DNA of 64,000 bases from Sophora flavescens (GCA_030762895.1 CM061067.1:47827667-47891666), one strand, 5' to 3'; shown: positions 1 through 9,994, counted from the stretch's first letter. The notes: generated by a model not told the origin, from the sequence alone. Numbers and translations: made by a program.

Positions 1-2
1 AC

Positions 3-2513
3 ACCGGTGTTCATGAAGACAATCACGATTGCCCCAAATGTGGGTTATCACGATACAAAGTGAAGGGTGGTGATGATGATGATGATCTTGATGATGTGAG
101 AAAAAAGGGTCCTCCTGCGAAGGTGTTGTGGTATCTTCCAATAATTCCAAGGTTCAAGCGATTGTTTGCCAATACGAAAGATGCGAAGAATCTTAGATGG
201 CATAATGATGAGAGGAAACGTGATGGAAAGGTTCGTCATCCTGCTGATTCTATTCAATGGAAGAATATCGATACTATGTTTCCGGATTTCGCCGATGACC
301 CAAGAAACCTAAGGCTTGGACTTGCTATGGATGGAATGAATCCTTATGGTAACATGAGTAGTATTCATAGTTCATGGCCTGTTCTGTTGGTAATTTACAA
401 CATGCCCCCTTGGTTGTGCATGAAGCGCAAATACATGATGTTGTCTATGATGATTTCGGGCCCAAAGCAACCGGGAAATGACTTAGATGTTTATCTAGGT
501 CCCTTGATTGAAGACTTGAAAACGCTGTGGGTGGAAGGTGTTGATGTAGTTGATGGGTATTCTCATGAGACTTTCAAGCTTCGTGCCATGTTATTTTGCA
601 CCATCAACGACTTTCCAGCATACGGTAACTTGTCCGGGTACAGTGTCAAGGGGCATAAAACATGCCCTATATTTGAAGAAGGCACATGCTACACTCAGTT
701 GCATCATGGAAAGAAGACGGTTTACCTTGGGCATCGGAGATTTCTTAGACGTGATCACCCATATCGTAAGATGAAAAAAGCTTTTAATGGATGCCAAGAG
801 ACAGAAGAAGCGCCGGCGGCCTTAATTGGAGAGCAGGTTTATCAAAGGGTAAAGGACATCGATGTTATATTCGGCAAGTCCAAAAAGAAAGGTAAAGCTG
901 CTGAGAAAAACATATGGAAGAAGAGGTCGATATTCTTTGATCTTCCATACTGGCGCAAGCTTGATGTCAGACACTGCATTGATGTGATGCATGTGGAGAA
1001 AAATGTGAGTGATAGTGTGATCGGGACGCTTCTCAACATTCAGGGCAAGACAAAGGATGGTGTGAATGCTTGTCTCAACCTCGTTGCAATGGGTATACGA
1101 GAGCAGTTAGCTCCAGTTGTTGAGGATGGTAAGCAGACTTATTTGTCGCCAGCATGTCATACTTTGTCAAAAAAAAAGAGACAAAGTTTCTGCGGGTGTC
1201 TTCAGGGCATCAAAGTTCCACATGGTTACTCTTCAAATATGAAGAGGCTTGTCTCTAGTGATCTTAAATTGGTTGGCTTGAAGTCTCATGATTGTCACAT
1301 CTTGATGCAACAACTTCTGCCCGTTGCTATTCGTGGTATTGCTCCAAAAAATGTGAGACATGCCATTACTCGGTTGTGCTCATTCTTCAATTCTATATGT
1401 AGCAAAGTCGTTGAACCCCGTATGTTGGATGACTTGGAAGTTGAGGCTGCTACAATCTTGTGCCAATTGGAGATGTATTTTCCTCCTTCCTTTTTCGACA
1501 TAATGGTTCACTTAATTGTTCATTTGGTGAGGGAGATTAGATTATGTGGGCCGGTTTTTCTAAGATGGATGTACCCAGTTGAGCGCTACATGAAGATCTT
1601 AAAAGGGTACGTGAAGAATCCTCATCGTCCGGAAGCATCTATTGTTCAAAGGTATGTCGCAGAAGAAACTATTGAGTTTTGTTCGGACTACCTTCATAAC
1701 ACGGATCCTATAGGGGTTCCTAAGCCTCGGCGTGATGAGATCAGATGTCAAGGTAAGGGTACACATGGCTTAAGAATTAATAGGAAGGATCAGGAGGAAG
1801 TGCTTCAAGCACATTTGTATGTATTGAAAAACATCGAATGTGTTCAGCCTTTCTTATTTGAACATAAAAGAAAAGTCAATCAAGAAAACCCTCGAATGAG
1901 CAAAAGGTGGTTGTTGAACAAGCATAACAAGACTTTCTTACTATGGTTCAAGGAAGAAATGCTTAAGGATGGTAGTACTGCTTCTGATGACGTAAAATGG
2001 CTAGCACGTGGGCCTAACTTCAACGTCATATGTTGGAGCGGATACGACATAAATAACTTTTCCTTTTATACAAAGGAACAAGATAACAAGAGTACCATGC
2101 AAAATAGTGGGGTTATGATCGTGGCCGAAGCAATGCACTTCTCTAGTGCAAAGGACACAAAACCCGTTACAGCACCGAGACCTTACTTTGGATATATTGA
2201 AGATATTTGGGTGCTCGATTACATTAAGCTTACGGTGCCGGTATTTAAATGTAAGTGGGTTGATAGTAACGGTGGTGTACAAACCGACGAATTGGGGTTC
2301 ACATTGGTAGACCTCAACAAGTTAGGTCATATAAATGAGCCTTTCATAATGGCTTCCCAAGAAAAACAAGTGTTCTACATCACTGATCCTTCTAACAAAA
2401 GGTTGTCCGTGGTTCTCCAAGGAAAAAGCATGTATAATGGTAGTGATGAAAATGATATTCAAATCTTGATATTCCTGAGACTCCTTCTTTTTCAACAAAC
2501 ATGCCTACTATAA
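3..2513 (+). CDS. CACTA transposase (TNP2/TnpD-like), 5' partial, with a 3' frameshift
   Basis: The frame is open from base 3 and runs in from outside the window; no start codon is seen. It begins with a zinc-binding-like CPKCG motif (about 39-60), then the Transposase_21 domain (about 230-800, with LAMDGMNPYG at 318-350), a DUF4218 region (about 1240-1700, with MYPVERYMKILKGYVKNP) and a DUF4216 region (about 2030-2430, with PYFGYIEDIWVLDY). These three blocks in this order define plant CACTA transposases, which bind the element ends and catalyse cut-and-paste movement in the nucleus. The open frame stops at 2511-2513. Near 2463 a one-base shift would continue into another open frame (proline-, threonine- and acid-rich) ending at 2579-2581, so the last 40 or so residues are probably misframed by a small deletion. 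Confidence 0.92.
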   Translation, partial: TGVHEDNHDCPKCGLSRYKVKGGDDDDDLDDVRKKGPPAKVLWYLPIIPRFKRLFANTKDAKNLRWHNDERKRDGKVRHPADSIQWKNIDTMFPDFADDPRNLRLGLAMDGMNPYGNMSSIHSSWPVLLVIYNMPPWLCMKRKYMMLSMMISGPKQPGNDLDVYLGPLIEDLKTLWVEGVDVVDGYSHETFKLRAMLFCTINDFPAYGNLSGYSVKGHKTCPIFEEGTCYTQLHHGKKTVYLGHRRFLRRDHPYRKMKKAFNGCQETEEAPAALIGEQVYQRVKDIDVIFGKSKKKGKAAEKNIWKKRSIFFDLPYWRKLDVRHCIDVMHVEKNVSDSVIGTLLNIQGKTKDGVNACLNLVAMGIREQLAPVVEDGKQTYLSPACHTLSKKKRQSFCGCLQGIKVPHGYSSNMKRLVSSDLKLVGLKSHDCHILMQQLLPVAIRGIAPKNVRHAITRLCSFFNSICSKVVEPRMLDDLEVEAATILCQLEMYFPPSFFDIMVHLIVHLVREIRLCGPVFLRWMYPVERYMKILKGYVKNPHRPEASIVQRYVAEETIEFCSDYLHNTDPIGVPKPRRDEIRCQGKGTHGLRINRKDQEEVLQAHLYVLKNIECVQPFLFEHKRKVNQENPRMSKRWLLNKHNKTFLLWFKEEMLKDGSTASDDVKWLARGPNFNVICWSGYDINNFSFYTKEQDNKSTMQNSGVMIVAEAMHFSSAKDTKPVTAPRPYFGYIEDIWVLDYIKLTVPVFKCKWVDSNGGVQTDELGFTLVDLNKLGHINEPFIMASQEKQVFYITDPSNKRLSVVLQGKSMYNGSDENDIQILIFLRLLLFQQTCLL

Positions 2514-2814
2514 TCGAGGAGACACAGGTGGACGATGTACATGCCACTCGTGATGATCATCACGAAGGGATATTGATATAGGTAGTTTAAACTTAGTATA
2601 CATTTATTTTTATTTATATTTATGTATTTATTTTGAGTTATAACCTATGTTAATAAATATATATTGTTTCTGAATACATATATATGGATCATTATTCCAT
2701 TTTTCCTTTGCAATTCTGTAATGTGTGTGATATTATGTGTTACTGGGATATTTACTGAATGCAGGGATGGCTGAGGGGAGTGATATTTTAAAACTGAATT
2801 TAAAAAAAAAAAAA

Positions 2815-3170
2815 ATACTATTAACGTCAGTTTTATCATACAACTGACGTTAATAGTATTTTATAAAATATACAGTACACTATTAACGTCAGTTGTTTAT
2901 TACAACTGACGTTAAAATTAAGACCTTTAACATCAGTTCTTGATAACAATTGACGTTAGTTTTGACAAAATTAACGTCAGTTTTTTTAAAGAACTGGTGT
3001 TAATTTTGACAAAATTAACGTCAGTTGTGTTAAAGAACCGACGTTAATAGTGTTATATTTAACGTCAGTTCTCAACTGACGTTAAAAGTTTAACTTTTAA
3101 CGTCAGCTGTATTTATGTCAGTCAGTATTCTGACGTAAAAAATCAATTTTAACTGACGTAAAAATCACTT
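2815..3170. repeat. CACTA subterminal repeats (AACTGACGTTAA type)
   Basis: More than a dozen copies of a 12-bp motif, AACTGACGTTAA or its complement TTAACGTCAGTT, are packed into about 350 bp. Most sit as inverted pairs 5-15 bp apart, so many pairs can form hairpins. In characterised CACTA elements such clusters bind the small TnpA-type protein and bring the two ends together. The motif contains the bZIP core ACGTCA/TGACGT. That it is a binding site here is inferred from its position and density. Confidence 0.88.
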
Positions 3171-3182
3171 ATAGCACTAGTG

Positions 3183-3491
3183 GAATTTTATTTCTTTCTC
3201 CTCTCCTGGCAGTTGGTGTAAGACCGATGAGCAAGTTTTTACTTGAGGAAGTTTTAAGTTTATCAAATGTTTATCAGGTGTTGTTTTGACGTCATGCAAA
3301 ACTCCATTTTTAAAGAGGCTATTTCGAAAATAATTTTAAAAATCTTCATTTTATAAAGTTAATATGTTTTAAATAAAACGTGGTGTTACAACATACATTT
3401 GTCCCTGCGGCCAACCCTCTCTTCTCTCTCAATCTCTCACCCTCACCCATTCCTCTCTATCTTTATTATATTCATATGTATGATAATAATT
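3183..3491. other. Spacer with no recognisable gene
   Basis: This is AT-rich sequence between the CACTA end and the next small element. It holds a CT-rich stretch near 3410-3470. I see no coding signal, RNA gene or long repeat. Confidence 0.6.
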
Positions 3492-3694
3492 AGTGTTAAA
3501 TATGTTTTTATCCTTATAAAATTGGTAAAATTTGATTCTAGTCCCTATACAAATTTTATTCATTTTTAGTCCTACATTTCATAAAAGTAGTGTGTTTTTA
3601 ATCCACCACCATGGATCAAAAACACATAATTTGTATTTCTTTAGGGACTAAAAATGAATAAAAATTTTATAGGGATAAAAAACATATTTAACCC
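3492..3694. mobile_element. MITE, probably Mutator-like
   Basis: The left end reads AGTGTTAAATATGTTTTTATCC and the right end is its near complement, with CATATTTAACCC. The copies of TAATAATT at 3484-3491 and 3695-3702 are an apparent 8-bp (possibly 9-bp) target duplication. The element is about 200 bp, has no coding capacity and folds almost end to end. The terminal sequence resembles a family common in legume genomes; the superfamily is inferred from the duplication length. Confidence 0.7.
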
Positions 3695-3800
3695 TAATAA
3701 TTTTTTATTTTTTATTTTAAATAAATCTTCCCCACCGAGTTGGGGTCTTAGATCCGCCACTGGTAATGATTAAAGGCATTGGAATCATTTGACTATCTCC

Positions 3801-4606
3801 TTAATGCTTTGTTTGATTGTGAGAAGAAAAGGATAAGAGAGAAAGATGTGAGAAATAGCGTGAGAAGAGAGAAAATTGTGAGAAATAGAGTAGATTTGAT
3901 GTGTTGTTTGGTATAAGAGAAATATGAGAGAAAAAAATATGTTCTCTCTCCTCTGATTGATTGGATAGAAAGTGAGAACAGAGAAATATAATTGATTTTA
4001 AAAAGACAGAATTACCCTTAACTAAAAAATCAATATACAAATATTTTAATTTCATTTATTAAGTTAATTTAAATAATTTTGGTATAGAAAATGGTGGCAA
4101 GTGAGCAACCCCTCCGCACCGAGTTGGCCAATTAAGGGTAAAGTGTTACCTCGCGTTGTCGTTCCGTTCCCAAGGATCGAACACACGACCACTTAATTAA
4201 GGGACGAGGCACCGAACCATCACGTCAGCAACGTTAGGTAAATAATTTAATTGATTTAAGTTATTTTAACTAATAAAATTTATTAGTTTAATATAATTAT
4301 ATTATTGATTTCAATTTAATTTAATTAAATAAATGGTTTGTTTAATTCAATTTATTTAAATTTATTAAATAATTGAATGAGAACCCAAAAAGAAGAGTAC
4401 AAAAGTCATTTTAGATGAAACACTCTCTCTCTTTTATTTCCTTCTTGCTTGGGGAGAAAAAAAAATTTAGGTGGGTCCCACCAATTTCTGTTCACTCTTC
4501 CCTGTTTCTCTCCCCCACCAAACAAGAGAAAAATGCATTTTCTCTTTTTTTTTTTCTCTTCTTGTTTTCTCTCTTCCCATTTTCTACTCTAACAAACAAA
4601 GCATGG
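3801..4606. mobile_element. Inverted-repeat element interrupted by a SINE
   Basis: ATGCTTTGTTTG at 3804-3815 matches the complement of 4593-4604, and the similarity continues inward through purine-rich GAGAGAAAA tracts on the left and TTTTCTCTC tracts on the right. Without the nested SINE (4080-4238) the element would be about 640 bp. Short frames at both ends come from the purine/pyrimidine tracts and are not genes. The exact ends and target duplication are uncertain. Confidence 0.55.
4080..4238 (-). mobile_element. tRNA-derived SINE (minus strand)
   Basis: On the minus strand this has a GTTCGATCC B-box-like motif following a GTGGTCGTGT stretch, with an A-box-like TGATGGTTCGGTGC upstream. 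It is flanked by TAAATAATTT at 4070-4079 and 4239-4248, a 10-bp direct duplication. It is inserted in the loop region of the inverted-repeat element at 3801-4606, so it arrived later. It has no coding capacity and depends on LINE enzymes for movement. Confidence 0.7.
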
Positions 4607-4644
4607 GAGATAAAATTGTTTTAGAGTGAGTTAAAATGTAAACT

Positions 4645-4792
4645 GTACAACCAATGGGCGTTGGTCTGGTGGAAGTAACTAACCCCCACAAGGAGGAGAA
4701 TCTGGGAAACCCGGGTTCGAATCCTTGTGAAGTCACCCCTCAATCAGCCGAACCGGAGAGCTAATTAATTATACTGGGTTCCTGAAAAAAAA
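4645..4792 (+). mobile_element. tRNA-derived SINE (plus strand)
   Basis: An A-box-like TTGGTCTGGTGG is followed by a B-box GGGTTCGAATCC and the element ends in a run of A. AAAATGTAAACT at 4633-4644 and 4791-4802 is a 12-bp target duplication. The body differs from the SINE at 4080-4238, so it is probably a different family. Confidence 0.78.
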
Positions 4793-4963
4793 AATGTAAA
4801 CTATAAAGTAAAAAAGTAAGGTGCATCTTTGATTAACTAAAGTGACCTATACACTTTGAATAATTAAGAATTGATGGTATAACCAATTAAGGTCAATCCC
4901 TCGATGGTTTTATTGCCATGCAAGGGACTTGTTTTGGACAGGAGACCCCGGGGGGGTCTGAGA

Positions 4964-5571
4964 TGTTAGAATTTTTTGGGTCACACTTGTAATGTTTAAA
5001 TGTGTTAGGGCCATTATTTTTAATTAGTCAAATTAAAGTGATCTAATTCAAGTAAGGTTTATGGCTATGGACATAATTGTTATGAAAATTATTGTGTAGA
5101 TACCATAAGGTCTTATTTCTATTTTATGATGGGCAAAATTAGAGATAAGAAATGTGTGGATAGTCATGACTCTTCATGAAAGAGTTTGAATTCGAAGGGA
5201 CATCACTCTTCATGAAAGGGCATGCAATTCTTATAAATAAAGGGTTATGGTCCCCAATTGTAGACATAATCAAAAGGAAGGAATTTCAATTCTCTTCATC
5301 CCATTAGAGGAGGAACTAAGGCTAAGGAGAATCTACAATTGGAAGATCACTACTCTATCAAGAACATCATCATTTCCATCAAGACTTCATGGATCCTCCC
5401 GGTACGCTTCCGTATTCATTAGTCATCTTGAATTGCCATGGGATTATAGATAAAATTTTCTTTTGTATTTGTGCTTGAAGATGAACATGTTTCTTGTTGA
5501 TATTGATTTTGTCTACATGATGTTTAAGGAATTAGAAACATGTTTAGATACAAATAATTATGAATCCAACA
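4964..5571 (+). repeat. 5' LTR of copia-1
   Basis: 608 bp beginning TGTTAGAATT and ending CCAACA, followed directly by the primer site. It is nearly identical to 11484-12092. The 68-codon frame at 5247-5453 recurs in both LTRs and is not a gene. Confidence 0.95.
5231..5240 (+). promoter_or_regulatory. TATA box of the copia-1 LTR promoter
   Basis: TTATAAATAA lies about 340 bp before the LTR end; the same box is at 11752-11761 in the 3' LTR. It should set the U3/R boundary some 25-35 bp downstream. The position and sequence are visible; use as a promoter is inferred. Confidence 0.6.
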
Positions 5572-5590
5572 AGTGGTATCAGAGCCACCC
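5572..5590 (+). other. Primer binding site of copia-1
   Basis: AGTGGTATCAGAGCC follows the LTR directly. TGGTATCAGAGC is complementary to the 3' end of plant initiator methionine tRNA, the usual primer for copia reverse transcription. Confidence 0.9.
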
Positions 5591-7020
5591 ATGATCAATT
5601 CATGTATGATTCAAGGAATTCTAAGGTTTAGTTTGATTCATGGAGTTTTAAAGTTTTTTTTTTTCTGAAGTATTTATTTGTGATCTTCCATGAAGAAAAA
5701 CTTCATGATTATGGTATTTCAATGTGTCAACAAAGATGCATGATTATTAAATATTGAATTCATGTCTTATCCATACTAATTTTTATGAATTCACGGATTG
5801 TTTTTTATTTATGATATCAAATCATAAATGTTGGTTTAAAGTATCATGTTATTGTCAGAGATTTGGTTGAGTTTTAGTTTCAATTGATATTTTAAATGAT
5901 TATGAAATTCGGTGTTAATTTTCTTCATGAGAGCATTGATCATCATGAACTTTTGGTTTTGCATTCAAATAATTGAGTTATTGTCTATGGACTGGTAAAT
6001 TCGGTGGGGGTAATGGCTGCTTGCCTGTTTTTTTTTTTTTGGATACCATTTGGGAATCAGGTTTGATTCTCGTTCAGGGAATTTGAAATTATGAAACGTT
6101 GCCATGTTATGTTTAAATACATTTAAGTGTCAGTTTCTAAACGAAGTGTCGCGTGGCTTGGTGGTTTCAACGAGTGCTTTTATATGAATTGTTCCGTGTT
6201 CGAATCTTCCTCCTGCATTCAGAGTAATATTTTTTTGTTGATTTCCGAAAATTGGAAAATATAACAAAAGTAGCGGACGTGGGATTTGAACCTGAGACCA
6301 TGCGGTTGTACTTTGTGTCAAGGAGCCCTCACCACTAGGCTAGCACTATAACATTGTGCTTTAGTATCCAAACATTTTATTTAAAGACTGATTGACCGAT
6401 GCCTTTTTTTTTCCAATAAGGAGAGAAATATTTTTTTTCTCAATGAAACAATGATGAACACAATGTGGACACAGTCTTCTTCTGGAAATAAATAAAATTT
6501 ATTTTGGATTAAGTTTTCAATCAAAATTCAAATAATTGATTATATTTTGGAATACAAAATTGTTTGACGTTTTTAATGGACCAATTAAAGCAAGAAGTCG
6601 CCAAAGTGACCTCTCTTGTGTAGATTGCTCATGAGAAATGTTGAATGTTTATGTGTATGTGTATCCATACGAGTATTAATCGGCCCAAAGGAAGATTAAT
6701 ATTTGGCCGGATTACATGCACATCTGTGATGATAAACATGTGATGATTATAAGGTTGTACATGTGAATGATAAATCAGTCCAAAGAAGGGTTTATTATTT
6801 GACATGCATTATTATCAGTGTTTGATCATTACAACAAGAGTACCACTAGCAATTAATATTACTGTCCAAAGACTTGATATTGATGTTGCACTAGGTATCT
6901 TGAGATGAGTTATGCCATTATTTGAATTTGTTTATGTTTGAATTTAAATTATGATGTGAGTATATTTATGTTGTTTGTTTTGTTCTCTTTCCAACTAATA
7001 TTGCTACTGTATCTGCTAAC
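5591..7020 (+). other. Long untranslated leader of copia-1 with tRNA-like motifs
   Basis: The gag start is about 1.45 kb from the primer site, a long leader for a copia element. It has no long open frame. Two tRNA-like heads face each other: plus strand about 6138-6210 (TGGCTTGGTGG A-box, GTTCGAATC B-box) and minus strand about 6268-6352 (TAGCCTAGTGG A-box, GGTTCAAATCC B-box). A weaker GGTTTGATTC motif lies near 6060. These look like SINE remnants carried within the leader rather than tRNA genes, because no cloverleaf can be completed. Confidence 0.5.
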
Positions 7021-7590
7021 ATGAATTCGGTTCCGGTCCTTAATGGTACCAACTTTAAGGACTGGAAAGAGAACATTTTAATTGTTCTGGACTGCATGGA
7101 TCTTGACCTTGCACTAAGGATGGAGCAACCCTCTTTTCTTACGGACTCCAGTACCTCTGAAGAGAGGAAAACTTATGAGAAGTGGGAACGCTCCAATCGT
7201 ATGAGTCTCATGATCATTAAGCGCGGCATTCCGGAGGCATTTAGGGGTGCTATATCTGAAAAGATAACAAGTGCCATAGAATTCCTTGCCGAAATTGAGA
7301 AACGTTTTGCCAAAAGTGATAAGGCAGAAACAAGCACACTCCTTCAAAGCTTGATTTCTATGAAGTATAAGGGCAAAGGAAATGTAAGGGAGTACATAAT
7401 GGAAATGTCTAATATTGCTTCCAAGCTTAAGGCTCTAAAGCTCGAGTTATCAGATGACTTACTCGCACATTTGGTGCTAATATCTCTTCCTGCACAATTC
7501 AGTCAATTTAAGATCGGTTATAATCGTCGAAGGAGAAATGGTCTCTTAACGAGCTCATTTCATATTGTGTGCAAGAGGAAGAGAGGATGA
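7021..7590 (+). CDS. copia-1 gag, N-terminal part (frameshifted)
   Basis: The ATG at 7021 opens 189 codons with the copia gag (UBN2-like) pattern: NGTNFKDWKENILIVL near the start and a helical capsid region (YEKWERSNRMSLMIIKRGI) after it. It would form the capsid of the cytoplasmic particle. The reading switches frame at about 7515-7570, where the last 20 residues turn arginine-rich and unlike gag; the natural continuation is in the frame that starts at 7569. Confidence 0.85.
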   Translation: MNSVPVLNGTNFKDWKENILIVLDCMDLDLALRMEQPSFLTDSSTSEERKTYEKWERSNRMSLMIIKRGIPEAFRGAISEKITSAIEFLAEIEKRFAKSDKAETSTLLQSLISMKYKGKGNVREYIMEMSNIASKLKALKLELSDDLLAHLVLISLPAQFSQFKIGYNRRRRNGLLTSSFHIVCKRKRG

Positions 7591-7973
7591 AGCAAGAAAG
7601 GACAGAAAGTGCTCACCTAGCAAGCACCTCTAAAGACAAGGGCAAAAAGAGGAAACATAAGGATACTAAGAATGAAGCTGCAAAGGGTCCAACACAAAAG
7701 AAGCAAAATAAGGGTGACAACGGTTGCTTCTTTTGTGGCAAGACTGGACATGTCAAGAAGGAATGTACCAAGTATCATGCCTGGCGTGAAAAGAAAGGTA
7801 TGTTCCTTACTTTGGTCTGTTCTGAGGTAAATTTAGCTTCAGTACCTAGAAACACTTGGTGGTTAGATTCTGGGGCTACTACTAACATCAGTGTTTCAAT
7901 GCAGGGTTGCACGAGTTACCAAGGCCAACCGATCTTGAAAGACGCATTTATGTGGGAGATGGCAAGTCGGTAG
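7569..7973 (+). CDS. copia-1 gag C-terminus and protease start (frameshifted)
   Basis: A lysine-rich tail leads to a CCHC zinc knuckle, CFFCGKTGHVKKEC (about 7729-7770), which binds the RNA genome, and then the protease active-site motif WLDSGATTNIS (about 7861-7890). The frame is lost near 7905, after which the same protein pattern resumes in the frame beginning at 7907. Confidence 0.85.
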   Translation: MQEEERMKQERTESAHLASTSKDKGKKRKHKDTKNEAAKGPTQKKQNKGDNGCFFCGKTGHVKKECTKYHAWREKKGMFLTLVCSEVNLASVPRNTWWLDSGATTNISVSMQGCTSYQGQPILKDAFMWEMASR

Positions 7974-9994
7974 AAGTAGAGGCAATAGGGAATTTTAGGT
8001 TGTTATTAAGTACTGGTTATTATTTGGATTTAATGGATACTTTTGTTGTACCGTCCTTTAGACGGAATTTAGTTTCTGTTTCTTGTTTGGACAAATTTGG
8101 TTATCATTGTTCATTTGGAAACAATCAATTCAGTTTATCTATTAATTCAAATGTTGTTGGAACTGGTACTCTTATGGTGTATGACAGTCTATATTTGCTT
8201 GACACTATTGCTTCCTATAATGAAAACTTGAATGTGGAATCACGTGGTACTAAGCGCAAAGTTGACAATGCAAATTCAGGAGCGTTGTGGCACAAGCGTC
8301 TAGGTCACATCTCTAGAAATAGAGTTGAACGACTTGTGTCAAATGGGATCCTTGATGCCATTGACTTTACAGACTTTAATGTCTGTGTTGAGTGCATTAA
8401 GGGCAAACAGACCAAACAAAAGAAATTGGGAGCATATAGAGCTACAGATGTCTTAGAATTGATACATACGGACATTTGTGGGCCATTTCCAACACCATCT
8501 TGGAATGGTCAACAATACTTTATATCATTCATAGACGATTATTCCAGATATGCGTACCTATTTCTTATACATGAAAAGTCTCAATCTTTGGAAGTGTTCA
8601 AATCATTTAAGGCTGAAGTTGAAAATCAACTCGATAAAATAATTAAGAGTGTCAAATCTGACCGTGGAGGTGAATATTACGGTAGGTATGACGGTTCAGG
8701 TGAACAACGTCCGGGACCATTTGCCAAATACCTTCAGGAATGTGGGATCGTCCCACAGTACACCATGCCGGGGTCACCTAGCATGAATGGTGTAGCTGAA
8801 AGACGAAACCGGACTCTTAAGGATATGGTAAGGAGTATGCTATGTCATTCTACTTTACCGGAGTCACTCTTGGGAGAGGCATTGAAGACTGCAGCTTACA
8901 TTTTGAACAGAGTGCCAACTAAGGCAGCTGCCAAAACACCCTATGAGCTTTGGACATGTAGAAAGCCTAGTCTAAATCACCTTCATGTATGGGGATGTCC
9001 AGCTGAGGCAAGGCCTTATAGGCCAAATGAAAGGAAATTGGATCCCCGAACAGTGAGCAGCTACTTTATTGGCTATTCTGAACGATCCAGGGGCTATAAG
9101 TTTTACGATCCCAAATTAAAGACAATTTTTGAGACGGGAACTGTCACGTTCTTTGAGGATATTGAGTTTGGCGGGAGAAATAAGGTTAGAGACTTTGTCT
9201 TTGAGGAAGAATCAGTTTCAATTCCAGGACCGGTTCATACAGTTGCTTCTGATGAAGCAAGTACGGAACCTCTCCAAGACATTGTTGTTCAAACTCCCAT
9301 TCAAGATGAATTAGTTGTCCCAGAAGAACAAACTCAAGATCCTCAAGAACCAGTGCTTCAAGAACCAGTGCCGTTGCGACGATCCACTAGAGAAAGAAGA
9401 AATGTTATTCCGGATGATTACATAGTATTTCTCCAAGAACATGAGGAAAATGATGGTATGATGGAAAATGATCCAATCAATTTCCGTGAAGCCATGCAAG
9501 ATTCCAAGTCGAAAAAATGGATTGAAGTAATGAATGAGGAGTATAAGTCCATGCAAGACAATAAGGTTTGGGAACTTGTCCCATTACCAGAAGGTGCGAA
9601 ACCCATTGGTTGCAAATGGATATTTAAGACCAAAAGGGATTCCAAAGGTAATGTGGAAAGGTATAAGGCTCGTCTTGTAGCCAAGGGCTATACTCAAAAG
9701 GAAGGGATTGATTTTAAAGAGACCTTCTCTCCGGTTTCATCGAAGGACTCTTTTAGGACAATCATGGCTCTTGTTGCACATTATGATTTGGAGCTTCATC
9801 AGATGGATGTTAAGACGGCGTTTCTCAATGGCAACATTGATGAAACAATCTATATGGTGCAACTTAGAAAACTTTGTGTCGGGAGACCCAAAGAAAATGG
9901 TTTGCAAATTGACAAAATCCATCTATGGACTAAAACAGGCGTCTCGTCAGTGGTACCACAAGTTTCATCAGGTAGTTCTCTCATTTGGTTTTGA
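7907..9994 (+). CDS. copia-1 pol: protease end, integrase, reverse transcriptase start
   Basis: This is the longest open part of the element (695 codons). In order: end of protease (IYVGDGKSVEVEAIGNF), the GAG-pre-integrase HHCC region (LWHKRLGHISRN ... CVECIKGKQ), the integrase core with its acidic residues in HTDICGPF, KSDRGGEY and GVAERRNR, the copia-type integrase tail (LHVWGCPAEAR), and the start of reverse transcriptase (GCKWIFKTKRDSKG, HQMDVKTAFLNG). Integrase inserts the cDNA in the nucleus and reverse transcriptase makes it in the particle. The frame breaks at about 9857, just after the first reverse transcriptase aspartate, and ends in unrelated residues. Confidence 0.9.
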   Translation: MHELPRPTDLERRIYVGDGKSVEVEAIGNFRLLLSTGYYLDLMDTFVVPSFRRNLVSVSCLDKFGYHCSFGNNQFSLSINSNVVGTGTLMVYDSLYLLDTIASYNENLNVESRGTKRKVDNANSGALWHKRLGHISRNRVERLVSNGILDAIDFTDFNVCVECIKGKQTKQKKLGAYRATDVLELIHTDICGPFPTPSWNGQQYFISFIDDYSRYAYLFLIHEKSQSLEVFKSFKAEVENQLDKIIKSVKSDRGGEYYGRYDGSGEQRPGPFAKYLQECGIVPQYTMPGSPSMNGVAERRNRTLKDMVRSMLCHSTLPESLLGEALKTAAYILNRVPTKAAAKTPYELWTCRKPSLNHLHVWGCPAEARPYRPNERKLDPRTVSSYFIGYSERSRGYKFYDPKLKTIFETGTVTFFEDIEFGGRNKVRDFVFEEESVSIPGPVHTVASDEASTEPLQDIVVQTPIQDELVVPEEQTQDPQEPVLQEPVPLRRSTRERRNVIPDDYIVFLQEHEENDGMMENDPINFREAMQDSKSKKWIEVMNEEYKSMQDNKVWELVPLPEGAKPIGCKWIFKTKRDSKGNVERYKARLVAKGYTQKEGIDFKETFSPVSSKDSFRTIMALVAHYDLELHQMDVKTAFLNGNIDETIYMVQLRKLCVGRPKENGLQIDKIHLWTKTGVSSVVPQVSSGSSLIWF

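Larger units (their letters stand above)
1..3182 (+). mobile_element. CACTA (En/Spm) DNA transposon, 3' part
   Basis: The left end lies outside the window. The right end is a TAGTG terminus at 3178-3182, the reverse complement of CACTA, preceded by a block of short subterminal repeats (about 2815-3170). A transposase frame fills 3-2513. This order (transposase, subterminal repeats, CACTA end) is diagnostic of the superfamily. The base triplet after the terminus is GAA, which should be the 3-bp target duplication; its partner is not visible. The frame ends with a small shift, so the element may depend on another copy for activity. Confidence 0.92.

Noticed and set aside
3..257. Antisense frame under the transposase
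   Set aside because: It mirrors the aspartate-rich coding strand and has no pattern of its own.
5247..5453. 68-codon frame repeated at 11768-11974
   Set aside because: It lies inside both LTRs of copia-1 and has no protein similarity that I know.
6138..6352. Two possible tRNA genes (A- and B-box pairs)
   Set aside because: The segments do not fold into a complete cloverleaf, and comparable heads in the window belong to SINEs.
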